From assembly GCA_902492545.1 (NCBI GenBank), contig CABULX010000094.1:1-8542 (forward strand): 8,542 bases of DNA. The letters are read 5' to 3'. The notes under the pieces are model-generated. The model made no database searches and was not told where the DNA came from. It saw nothing but the letters and a program-made list of their open reading frames with translations. The DNA is from an uncultured Collinsella sp. (lineage in GTDB: Bacteria; Actinomycetota; Coriobacteriia; Coriobacteriales; Coriobacteriaceae). This document shows, in pieces, positions 1-7,306 of the stretch. The first letter of the stretch is position 1. Each line of letters starts with the position of its first letter. The position numbers were made by a program, and so were the translations under genes.

Positions 1-552
1 AAGTTCCGCCCCGGCAAGCTCTCGGGCGGCCTGGCGCGTCGCCTCAACATCGCCTGCGGCATCGCGCACAAGCCCGAGCTCATCTTCTTTGACGAGCCCA
101 CGGTGGCGGTCGACCCGCAGAGCCGCAACGCCATCCTGGAGGGCATCTGTCGCCTGCGCGATGAGGGTGCCACGGTGGTGTATACCAGCCATTACATGGA
201 GGAAGTCGAGCAGATCTGCAGCCGCATTATGATCATGGACGGCGGCCGCGTGCTGGCGCAGGGCACCAACGACGAGCTCAAGCGCATGATTCAGATGGGT
301 GAGCGCGTGACCGTCGAGGTCGGCGCCGTCGAGCCTGCCACAGTCGAGCGGCTGCGCGCCCTCGAGCACGTGCTTTCGGTTGAGCTTTCCGGCGGCGAGC
401 TCATCTGCACCTGCGAAGCGAGCCCGCACAATTTGGTCGACATCCTCGACACGCTGCGCGCCGCCGACGTGGCGCTCGGCCGCGTGTGGAGTGAGCCGCC
501 GACCCTCAACGACGTGTTCCTCGAGATCACCGGCCGCGAGCTGCGCGACTAG
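1..552 (+). CDS. ABC transporter ATP-binding protein, DrrA/NodI-like (5' partial)
   Basis: This is the nucleotide-binding subunit of an ABC-2-type exporter; it hydrolyses ATP at the inner membrane face to drive the two permeases encoded downstream. The reading frame is open from base 1, so the N-terminus with Walker A and Q-loop lies outside the window; 183 residues remain. In order, one sees the ABC signature LSGGLARR (residues 7-14 of the fragment), Walker B LIFFDEPT, a D-loop reading AVDP, and the H-loop histidine in TSHYMEE. A roughly 90-residue C-terminal extension follows, ending in NDVFLEITGREL, typical of the DrrA/CcmA-type exporter ATPases. The D-loop variant VAVDPQSR, in place of the more common GLDP, is one I associate with this subfamily, so it is probably not a defect. 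The stop lies 9 bases before the permease ATG, so the genes are surely co-transcribed. The substrate cannot be read from the sequence. Confidence 0.93.
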   Translation, partial: KFRPGKLSGGLARRLNIACGIAHKPELIFFDEPTVAVDPQSRNAILEGICRLRDEGATVVYTSHYMEEVEQICSRIMIMDGGRVLAQGTNDELKRMIQMGERVTVEVGAVEPATVERLRALEHVLSVELSGGELICTCEASPHNLVDILDTLRAADVALGRVWSEPPTLNDVFLEITGRELRD

Positions 553-561
553 GGGGTGGCC

Positions 562-1749
562 ATGTTCAACACCATCATCACCACGCTCAAGACGCTATTG
601 CGTCGACCGAGTACATGGGTCTGGGGCGCGATCTTTCCCATTGCGCTTTCAACGATGTTCATGTTTATGTTTGCGAATCTGAGCTCCGACGGCACGGTCG
701 ACCCGGTGCCGGTGGCCGTCGTAGCGGATGAGGCCTGGGGCGCCTCGACCTTTAAGGACGTGGCGACGTCGCTTGCCATGGAAGGCGACGACCAACTGCT
801 CGAGATCCACGAGTGCGACGACGCAGTCGATGCGAACCGCGCACTTAAGGCCGGCGAGGTCGCGGGCATCTATACGGTCGACGCTGCGGGCACGCCCAAG
901 CTCACGCTGCTCTCGAACTATGACGGCTCGCGCGCCTCGTCGGTGCTCACCGACCGCAGTATCCTTGAGACGGTAGCAAGCTCGTATACGCAAAATGCCG
1001 AGCTCATTTTCCAGATTGCCCAGGACAACCCGGCGGCGCTCGCCGACCCGGAGGCGGTTGCGCGCGCCCTGTCGCTCGAGGGCGGCACCCGTCGCGTGAG
1101 CCTTACGCGCACCACGCCCGACGGCGCGGTCATCTACTATTACGCGCTTTTTGGCCTGGTCGCGATGATGTCTGCCGAGTTTGCCGCCTTGAGCGTCGTC
1201 GATTTGCAGCCCAATCTGTCGGGCCTTGGCGCGCGTCGCTGCGTGGGCGGTCTTTCCAAGACGGCGTCGCTGGCCGGCATCTTTGTCGGCTCGTGGCTGG
1301 TTTCCTTCGCCTCGATGACGATTACGATCGGCTACGTGCGCCTGGTCGTGGGTGTCGACTTTGGCGGGCGCGAGGGGCTGTGCCTCGTGGGCGGCGCCGC
1401 TTCCGCGCTTGCCGCCACGGGCCTGGGACTCTTTGTGGGCACACTTCCCGTTAAGGGCGGCAAGGCGTCCAAGTCCGGCATCCTCACGGGCTTTGCTACC
1501 ACGTGCGCCCTGTTCGCCGGCCTCTACGGCGATCCGGCGATGGCGCTTGCCGACGACGTCGCCCGCGCCTGCCCGGCCGAGTGCTGGTTCAACCCCGTCA
1601 AGCTCATCTGCGACATGTTCAATCGCCTGTATTTCTTTGAGGACCTGGGGCCCTTCGCTGTTCGCGCGGGCGCGCTCGTCCTGATGGCCCTGGTGTTTGT
1701 CGCCGCCGCTACGCTGATCTTTGGAAGGAGTCGCTATGAGCACCTTTAA
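562..1749 (+). CDS. ABC-2-type exporter permease, first subunit
   Basis: This is a membrane subunit of the exporter powered by the preceding ATPase. The 395-residue protein has the ABC-2 permease plan (ABC2_membrane_3-like). One N-terminal membrane segment lies at about residues 20-40, followed by a polar extracytoplasmic domain of about 145 residues. Five more hydrophobic segments lie near 190-212, 236-263, 272-296, 306-325 and 365-388. I chose ATG at 562, because AGGGGG at 551-556 then lies at proper distance as a ribosome binding site; an in-frame GTG at 556 would leave no room for one. The end overlaps the next gene by 14 bases, which suggests translational coupling. The protein resembles the next permease in size and topology but not closely in sequence, so the two probably form a heterodimer. 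The substrate is unknown; peptides, lipids or drugs are all possible. Confidence 0.88.
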   Translation: MFNTIITTLKTLLRRPSTWVWGAIFPIALSTMFMFMFANLSSDGTVDPVPVAVVADEAWGASTFKDVATSLAMEGDDQLLEIHECDDAVDANRALKAGEVAGIYTVDAAGTPKLTLLSNYDGSRASSVLTDRSILETVASSYTQNAELIFQIAQDNPAALADPEAVARALSLEGGTRRVSLTRTTPDGAVIYYYALFGLVAMMSAEFAALSVVDLQPNLSGLGARRCVGGLSKTASLAGIFVGSWLVSFASMTITIGYVRLVVGVDFGGREGLCLVGGAASALAATGLGLFVGTLPVKGGKASKSGILTGFATTCALFAGLYGDPAMALADDVARACPAECWFNPVKLICDMFNRLYFFEDLGPFAVRAGALVLMALVFVAAATLIFGRSRYEHL

Positions 1750-2941
1750 GACCGCGCTTCGCATGGCGCTGGCGCACCCGTTCTACCTGCTCATCTATAC
1801 GGTGTTCATCTCGCTCATGGGCGTATTCATCGCGGCGTCGGTGAGCTGGAACTCGTCGCAGCTCACCGAGTACAAGCCCTACGATGCCAACGTGATCGTG
1901 GTCGACCGCGACGACAGCGACCTTTCGCATGCGCTTACCAAGCATTTGGGTTCGCGTTTTGAGCTGGTCACGGGCATCGGCGACGATACGTACGACCTTG
2001 CGGACGCGCTCTCCAAGAGCAACAGCGCCAAGGGCAGCGCCGACTGCGTGTTCTTTATCCCGGAGGAGTTTGAGGACGACCTCGTTGCGGCTGCCCGCGC
2101 GGGGGAGGCCCTGCCCAAGCTCGACGTGACCTACGGTTCCGGCACCATGGCGGCGGCGCTTTCGTCTGCCGAGGCCTCGCGCTGGATCTCGCTCGCGGGC
2201 GCTGCGGCGGCGCTTGAGCCCGCTGCTTCTAACGGCGACGTTGCCAAGGCCGCCGAGCATGCCGCTGCAAAGCGCGCGGAGGTCCAGATCGAGCAGGTCA
2301 AGGTCGACTCGACGGCTGCCGCCACGCTCGAGTCGTATTTCAACTTTGGCGCGTACGCGATTATCTCGTCGGTTATCGTATCGGTGGGGTTGGTGTTCTC
2401 GGGCATGAACGAGCCCGAGCGCGTGCGTCGTATGGATGCCGGCCCGGTCTCCGAGCGCCAGCGCTCGCTTGCCGTGTTCGCGGCTGCTGCAGCGCTCACC
2501 GTCTGCATCTGGTTTGTGTCGAGCATGATGGGCGTCGTGGGCTTTGCCGGCGCGGTTGCCGAGGTCGGCGTGGGTCGTGTGTGCCTGGCGCTGGCGGCGA
2601 CGTTTGCCCTGGCGTGCACGCCTCTGGCCGTTGGCTTTGCGCTTTCGAGCCTGGGTGCGCGCGAGGAGCTGCTTAACGGTGTGGGCAACCTGCTCGGCAT
2701 GCTCATGACGTTTTTGGGCGGCGCTTGGATGCCGCTGTCGCTGATGGGCCCGGCCGTGCAGACGGTGGCGCACTTTGTGCCGACATATTGGGTGAACGAC
2801 GCGATCGGCAAGGCGCTCGCCTCGGATTTGACGCCCGCCGTGCTGGGCGACATTGTCTGCGACCTGGGCGTCACGGTGCTCTTTGCCGTGGCCATCGCCG
2901 CCGCAGGCCTAGCCCTCGCACGCGCCAAACCCCGCGCCTAG
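1736..2941 (+). CDS. ABC-2-type exporter permease, second subunit
   Basis: This is the partner permease of the same exporter, 401 residues. One membrane segment lies at about residues 16-36. An extracytoplasmic domain of about 160 residues follows, rich in Ala/Glu/Lys in its second half. Five hydrophobic segments come next, near 203-225, 247-272, 282-304, 317-340 and 375-397. A motif around GGAWMPLSLMG followed by VPTYWVNDAI matches the conserved late segment of ABC-2 permeases. The start is ATG 1736 because GGAAGGAG at 1723-1730 sits 5 bases upstream; the longer in-frame TTG at 1721 would overlap that site. The gene is the last of its operon in the window: a 31-bp palindromic element begins 4 bases after the stop and a new transcription unit follows. 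Confidence 0.88.
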   Translation: MSTFKTALRMALAHPFYLLIYTVFISLMGVFIAASVSWNSSQLTEYKPYDANVIVVDRDDSDLSHALTKHLGSRFELVTGIGDDTYDLADALSKSNSAKGSADCVFFIPEEFEDDLVAAARAGEALPKLDVTYGSGTMAAALSSAEASRWISLAGAAAALEPAASNGDVAKAAEHAAAKRAEVQIEQVKVDSTAAATLESYFNFGAYAIISSVIVSVGLVFSGMNEPERVRRMDAGPVSERQRSLAVFAAAAALTVCIWFVSSMMGVVGFAGAVAEVGVGRVCLALAATFALACTPLAVGFALSSLGAREELLNGVGNLLGMLMTFLGGAWMPLSLMGPAVQTVAHFVPTYWVNDAIGKALASDLTPAVLGDIVCDLGVTVLFAVAIAAAGLALARAKPRA

Positions 2942-2945
2942 CCAC

Positions 2946-2976
2946 CTAGTCATTTAAGAGCGTCCCCAATGACTAG
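2946..2976. repeat. 31-bp palindromic intergenic element, copy 1 (REP-like)
   Basis: Nine-base arms CTAGTCATT (2946-2954) and AATGACTAG (2968-2976) are perfect reverse complements around a 13-base centre TAAGAGCGTCCCC. A second copy in the same orientation lies at 7267-7297 and matches at 30 of 31 bases; the match ends at both edges. The position just after a stop codon and the hairpin potential resemble REP elements mobilised by Y1/RAYT transposases. No such transposase is in the window, so the family assignment is inference. There is no T-run, so it is not a canonical intrinsic terminator. Confidence 0.8.
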
Positions 2977-2977
2977 T

Positions 2978-2993
2978 CTGAAATAAATTTCAG
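2978..2993. promoter_or_regulatory. Perfect 7-bp dyad CTGAAAT/ATTTCAG
   Basis: CTGAAAT and ATTTCAG are exact reverse complements with a two-base AA spacer, one base after the 31-bp element. The AT-rich, compact form suits a dimeric regulator's site. It superficially recalls an ArgR-type box, but the match is not good enough to name it. It lies 76 bases before the ATPase start codon, so it could act on that gene or be part of a promoter. Confidence 0.4.
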
Positions 2994-3005
2994 GCCTCGC
3001 CCCAA

Positions 3006-3029
3006 AATAGTTCGCCAAGGTTTACTATT
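3006..3029. promoter_or_regulatory. 6-bp dyad AATAGT/ACTATT upstream of the FtsX-exporter operon
   Basis: AATAGT (3006-3011) and ACTATT (3024-3029) are exact reverse complements separated by 12 bases. Related pentamers ACTAT and AGTAT recur at 3024 and 3043. The right arm overlaps a -10-like TACTAT (3023-3028), although no good -35 is visible at normal spacing. This may be a second operator or part of the promoter. Six-base arms alone are weak evidence. Confidence 0.3.
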
Positions 3030-3055
3030 AGGCTCATAAAGTAGTATGAGGCTAA
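3028..3055. promoter_or_regulatory. Putative operator: 11-bp inverted repeat before the exporter ATPase
   Basis: TTAGGCTCATA (3028-3038) and TATGAGGCTAA (3045-3055) are reverse complements at 10 of 11 positions, with spacer AAGTAG. The single mismatch is a G opposite G. The size (28 bp) and position fit a dimeric repressor such as a TetR-, PadR- or MarR-family protein. The dyad overlaps TAGTAT (3042-3047), a plausible -10, and ends 4 bases before the Shine-Dalgarno GGGGGA (3060-3065). It could equally form an mRNA hairpin. No regulator gene is in the window. Confidence 0.6.
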
Positions 3056-3069
3056 CAATGGGGGATACC

Positions 3070-3783
<714 letters not shown>

Positions 3784-3791
3784 GCGGCGCC

Positions 3792-6458
3792 ATGACACCT
3801 CTCGCAAAACGTCTCCCGCGCGAGCTGCGCCGCAATATCGGCAAGTACCTGGGCATCTTTTTGCTTATGTGCGGAAGCATCGCTCTCACCTCGGGCTTTT
3901 TGCTCGCAGCGCATTCCATCGGTTGCCTTATCGACGACATGCGCGATGCGTATACGATTGAGGACGGCCGCGTGACCACCTCCTTCGAGGCCACCAAAGA
4001 CCAGCTCAAGGCGGCCGAGGATGCAGCCGGCGACGTCGGCGGCGTCACGCTCTACAAGAATTTCTCCATCGACGCCATCATCAAAAAGACCGCCGGCGAC
4101 GACGGCACCAAGCGCACGCTGCGCACCTATGCGCACCGCACCAAGGTCGATATCGCGTCCTACTGTGAGGGCAAGGAGCCCAAGACGGACGATGAGGTAG
4201 CCATCGACCGTGTCTTCGCCACCAACAACGACCTCGCCGTGGGCGATAAGGTTGAGCTTGAGGGCCGCACCTACACCATCTGCGGCGTCATGACCCAGCC
4301 CGATAGCCAGGCGCTGTTCCTCAACAATTCGGACTTTACGGTGAACACCATCACGTACGGCGTGGCCGAGGTCACCGATGGCGGCTTTGCCGCGCTCGAA
4401 GATGCCGGCGGCGCACCCGCCTACACCTACTCCTTTACCTTTACCGATCGCGACCTCCCCACCGCGGATCGCATCGATGCCGAGCAAGATATGGTCGAGG
4501 CACTGACCGACGCCGATGCGCGCGTGGACGATCTGATCGATGCCGACTCCAATCAGGGCATTGGCTATGCGCGCGACGACGTGGACGGCGACTCCATGAT
4601 GTGGATGACGCTGCTCGACATTATCATCGTGATCATGGCGTTCGTCTTTGTGGTCCTTACCGACGCCACCATCGAGGAGGAGAGCGCCATCATCGGCACG
4701 CTGCTCGCCAGCGGCTATCGCCGCCGCGAGATCGTGCTGCACTACCTTGCGCTTCCCGCCATCGTGGGCGTGGTCGCGGCGCTTTTGGGCACTGCGCTCG
4801 GCGTTGTGTTCTTTACCGAGCCCATGCGCAGCCTCTATTACGGTTCGTACAGCCTGCCGCCCTTCCAGGTGTACTGGAGCTGGGAGATCTTTGTGAAGTG
4901 CGCCGTGGTTCCCGCCGCCGCGCTCATCCTCATCACGCTGGTGGGTCTGCTTCGCAAGATGGGCAAGACGCCGTTGCAGTTCCTTCGTCACGAGGCGAGC
5001 GGCAAATCGGGCACCAAGCGCGGCCTGCAGCTGCCGGAGCGCATGGGTTTTGTTTCCCGCTTCCGCCTGCGTATCTTCCTGCGCAACCTGGGCAACTTCG
5101 CCACGCTCTTCGTGGGCATTGCGTTTGCGTCGCTGCTGCTGCTCTTTGGCCTGGCGATTCTGCCCACGATGACGCACTATGCGGACAACCTCGAGACAGG
5201 CCTGGTCGCCGAGCACCAGTACACGCTCAAGGCGCCGCTGGAGCTCGAGGGTACTGCCGAGGAGCGCGAGCAGTGGTCGGCACTCGAGCGCTTGCAGTCG
5301 GTTGACGGCGCGCTGCTTTCCGCCGCTCAGGATGCCGATGACGAGCTTGACGACGCGGCCGATGCAGCGCAGGCGGCAGCCGATGCCGCGACCGCATCTC
5401 CGTCTGCCGAGAGCCTGACTGCGGCGCAAGATGCGCTTGCAAACGTCCAGGACAAGAAGGATGCGCTCTACGCGCGCCTCGATGACCTTGCCGATGCCCT
5501 CGGCTGTGACCGCGACGAGGCTATCGACCTGATCGACAAGGCCTCTAGGATCGACACCGACAACGACGACATTCACCCGGTTAACACGACCGATAACGGT
5601 GCAGACAAGATTGCACAGGCCGAGAAATACGCCGTTTACCAGCTGCAATACGACCGCGGCGATGGAAATGGGCAGGAGACGATTTCCGTCTACGGCATCT
5701 CGCCCGATTCGCGCTATTGGAAAGACCTCAACGTCGGCGATGGGCGCGTCGTCTTTGGTAGCGGCCTGCTCGACAAGTTTGGCTGGAGCGAGGGCCAGAA
5801 GGTCACGCTCATCGACAAGTACGAGGGCGAGCATTATTCCCTTGAGTACGCGGGCAAGGACTGTGCCTGGGGCTCCAAGTCGGACATGAATATCTATATG
5901 AGTATCGACGACTTTAACGAACTGTTCGACAACGACGCCGCCTACTTTAACGGCTATGTGAGCGACGAGAAGCTCGACCTCGATTCGCGCTACTTTGCCG
6001 GCGACACCACGCCCGACGACATGCGCGCCGTGGGCGACCAGTTCATCGGCATGATGAGCAAAATGATCGGCATGATGATCGGTCTCGCGGTGTTTATCTT
6101 CCTGCTGTTTATGTACCTGCTGACCAAGGCTGTGATCGATCACAGCGCCCGTTCGATCAGCTACATGAAAGTCTTTGGCTATCGCGATAGCGAGATCTCG
6201 CATCTGTACATCCGCTCGATCACGCTGTGCGTGGCGGCGTCGCTCGTGCTGAGCCTGCCCGTGATCATCGGCTCGCTCACGGCCATCTTCCGCTCGATGC
6301 TGCTCGCCTACAACGGCAATATCGAGATCTACGTGCCCGCTTGGTCCATGGCGGCGTGCGTGGGCATTGGCTTTGTGACCTACCTGGTCGTGGCGCTGCT
6401 ACACACGCGCTCCATCAAGCGCGTGAGCCTCTCCGAGGCGCTGAAGGTCCAGGAATAG
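3792..6458 (+). CDS. FtsX-like ABC transporter permease with coiled-coil insertion
   Basis: This is the membrane partner of the preceding ATPase. It has 888 residues and two FtsX/MacB-like halves. A first membrane segment (about 15-40) leads into an extracytoplasmic domain; segments near 270-292, 318-341 and 366-388 form the first FtsX core. A segment near 427-457 starts the second half, and three more (about 758-785, 808-832, 851-872) close it. The two cores show internal similarity: GYRRREIVLHYLALP (about 308-322) versus GYRDSEISHLYIRSI (about 796-810). The second extracytoplasmic domain contains an Ala/Asp/Leu-rich, probably helical coiled-coil stretch at about 490-573. I chose ATG 3792, 8 bases after the ATPase stop; its Shine-Dalgarno (AGGCGGC) is weak, suggesting translational coupling. 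The TTG at 3777 would overlap the ATPase gene. Such permeases handle peptide antibiotics, signals or cell-wall processes; the actual role is unknown. Confidence 0.93.
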   Translation: MTPLAKRLPRELRRNIGKYLGIFLLMCGSIALTSGFLLAAHSIGCLIDDMRDAYTIEDGRVTTSFEATKDQLKAAEDAAGDVGGVTLYKNFSIDAIIKKTAGDDGTKRTLRTYAHRTKVDIASYCEGKEPKTDDEVAIDRVFATNNDLAVGDKVELEGRTYTICGVMTQPDSQALFLNNSDFTVNTITYGVAEVTDGGFAALEDAGGAPAYTYSFTFTDRDLPTADRIDAEQDMVEALTDADARVDDLIDADSNQGIGYARDDVDGDSMMWMTLLDIIIVIMAFVFVVLTDATIEEESAIIGTLLASGYRRREIVLHYLALPAIVGVVAALLGTALGVVFFTEPMRSLYYGSYSLPPFQVYWSWEIFVKCAVVPAAALILITLVGLLRKMGKTPLQFLRHEASGKSGTKRGLQLPERMGFVSRFRLRIFLRNLGNFATLFVGIAFASLLLLFGLAILPTMTHYADNLETGLVAEHQYTLKAPLELEGTAEEREQWSALERLQSVDGALLSAAQDADDELDDAADAAQAAADAATASPSAESLTAAQDALANVQDKKDALYARLDDLADALGCDRDEAIDLIDKASRIDTDNDDIHPVNTTDNGADKIAQAEKYAVYQLQYDRGDGNGQETISVYGISPDSRYWKDLNVGDGRVVFGSGLLDKFGWSEGQKVTLIDKYEGEHYSLEYAGKDCAWGSKSDMNIYMSIDDFNELFDNDAAYFNGYVSDEKLDLDSRYFAGDTTPDDMRAVGDQFIGMMSKMIGMMIGLAVFIFLLFMYLLTKAVIDHSARSISYMKVFGYRDSEISHLYIRSITLCVAASLVLSLPVIIGSLTAIFRSMLLAYNGNIEIYVPAWSMAACVGIGFVTYLVVALLHTRSIKRVSLSEALKVQE
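5259..5510 (+). other. Ala/Asp-rich coiled-coil-like insertion within the FtsX permease
   Basis: Residues about 490-573 of the permease are dominated by Ala, Asp, Glu and Leu, with a break at ASPSAES near 535-541 that would suit a helical hairpin of two antiparallel arms. After the break, hydrophobic residues recur at heptad-like spacing (LANVQDKKDALYARLDDL). The stretch precedes the more ordinary MacB-like periplasmic-domain sequence. Coiled-coil arms in FtsX-family proteins elsewhere contact hydrolases or ligands; a similar job here is inference. Confidence 0.55.
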
Positions 6459-6470
6459 AGAACCGCCCGC

Positions 6471-6513
6471 ACGCGGGGGCACGAACCGAAGGAAGGGTGA
6501 CCCCGCGTTATTT
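6471..6513 (+). terminator. GC-rich hairpin after the FtsX operon, weak terminator or leader element
   Basis: ACGCGGGG (6471-6478) pairs perfectly with CCCCGCGT (6501-6508), and CAC/GTG (6480-6482 with 6497-6499) can extend the stem inwards. The sequence TTATTT follows immediately at 6508-6513, which is a poor T-run. It may terminate some transcripts from the FtsX operon, or it may be part of the leader of the methyltransferase gene. An overlapping alternative stem begins at 6504, described separately. Confidence 0.4.
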
Positions 6514-6542
6514 GCCCGCCAGGCCCGACGTGGGCAAACGCG
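6504..6542 (+). promoter_or_regulatory. Alternative leader hairpin upstream of the methyltransferase
   Basis: TTTGCCC (6511-6517) pairs with GGGCAAA (6532-6538) around a 14-base loop, and CGCG (6504-6507) with CGCG (6539-6542) lengthens the stem past a three-base TTA bulge. It shares bases 6504-6508 with the upstream hairpin, so the extended form and that hairpin exclude each other. I could not match it to a known riboswitch class. Confidence 0.4.
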
Positions 6543-6577
6543 CGCAACGTCAGACTTCCCCGAACAGAAGGAGACCC

Positions 6578-7222
6578 ATGGCAAGATCGGCAGAGGAACT
6601 CAAGCAGCTCTCCATCAAGGAGTTCACCGAGGCGGCAAAGGTCTACGAATCCGGCCATGCCGGCATTTACGAAATGTGCAAGGACGACTATCCGCAAATG
6701 CTCGAGGAGCTTGAGCTCGAACCGTTCGAGGACGCGCTCGACGTGGGCTGTGGAACCGGAGCCGTCCTAGAACTGCTCCACGCCCGGTACCCCAGCAAGC
6801 ACTTGACTGGACTCGACCTCACACCCGGGATGATCGACGTCGCCCGGGCAAAGCAGCTCGATAACGTCAGCTTTGTCGTCGGAGACGCGGAGGCGCTGCC
6901 CTTCGAGCCCCGGAGCTTCGACGCCGTGCTCTGCTCCAACAGCTTCCACCACTACCCGCATCCGGAGAGGTTTTTCGCCGAGGTGGCACGCGTCCTTCGG
7001 CCCGGCGGGCGACTGGTCCTTCGCGACTACACCTCGAACGATGTCGCGGTCTGGCTCATGAACAACATCGAGCTACCGCTGGCACGCCTCTTGGGCCATG
7101 GCGACGTGCGCATCCTCAAGCTGTCCGAGCTACGCGCGCTCGTCGAGGAATCCGGGCTCACTCCGCTCAAGCTCGAGGCACAGAAGGGATTCCGCGCGCA
7201 TCTGGTCGCGCAAAAGGGCTAG
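6578..7222 (+). CDS. Class I SAM-dependent methyltransferase (Methyltransf_11 type)
   Basis: The 214-residue cytoplasmic enzyme transfers a methyl group from S-adenosylmethionine to an unidentified acceptor. Motif I LDVGCGTG (54-61) is the SAM-binding loop, the acidic residue D80 in TGLDLTP binds the ribose, GDAEALPF (102-109) contacts the adenine region, and SNSFHHYPHPERFF followed by RVLRPGGRLVL (about 138-148) is the motif pair of the UbiE/Methyltransf_11 group. I chose ATG 6578 because AGAAGGAG (6566-6573) lies 4 bases upstream. An in-frame GTG at 6497 would add 27 residues rich in Arg and Pro with no family resemblance. Codon use differs from its neighbours, with CGG, AGG, AGA, CGA, GGA and CTA codons, while the flanking genes use CGC and GGC almost throughout, which hints at a separate origin. 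A small-molecule acceptor is likelier than RNA or protein, but that is inference. Confidence 0.9.
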   Translation: MARSAEELKQLSIKEFTEAAKVYESGHAGIYEMCKDDYPQMLEELELEPFEDALDVGCGTGAVLELLHARYPSKHLTGLDLTPGMIDVARAKQLDNVSFVVGDAEALPFEPRSFDAVLCSNSFHHYPHPERFFAEVARVLRPGGRLVLRDYTSNDVAVWLMNNIELPLARLLGHGDVRILKLSELRALVEESGLTPLKLEAQKGFRAHLVAQKG

Positions 7223-7266
7223 CGGTCCGCGCCAGGACGCTCCGTCACGCCAGGGCACGCCGTCGA

Positions 7267-7297
7267 CTACTCATTTAAGAGCGTCCCCAATGACTAG
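7267..7297. repeat. 31-bp palindromic intergenic element, copy 2 (REP-like)
   Basis: This is the second copy of the element at 2946-2976, in the same orientation. Bases 7271-7297 are identical to 2950-2976; the only difference over 31 bases is C at 7270 where copy 1 has G, which breaks one pair of the 9-bp stem. It begins 44 bases after the methyltransferase stop. On the minus strand the element ends in GTAG here and CTAG in copy 1. Confidence 0.8.
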
Positions 7298-7306
7298 GTG
7301 CCGTAC

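Noticed and set aside
649..2773. Long minus-strand frames opposite the two ABC-2 permeases.
   Set aside because: They are shadows of GC-rich coding sequence; the translations are Arg/His-rich with no family resemblance and no suitable ribosome binding site was seen.
2946..2976. The 31-bp element as an intrinsic terminator.
   Set aside because: The stem is AT-rich, the loop is 13 bases and no T-run follows on either strand.
3046..3069. An earlier in-frame ATG at 3046 for the exporter ATPase.
   Set aside because: It lies within the 28-bp palindrome and lacks a Shine-Dalgarno; ATG 3070 has GGGGGA 4 bases upstream.
6227..6577. An upstream ATG at 6227 that would extend the methyltransferase to 331 residues.
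   Set aside because: Most of the extension overlaps the end of the FtsX gene in another frame, and ATG 6578 has a strong AGAAGGAG ribosome binding site.
6459..6577. A known SAM or SAH riboswitch in the methyltransferase leader.
   Set aside because: The neighbouring gene makes it tempting, but I could not align the leader to the conserved cores of these classes; only generic hairpins are visible.
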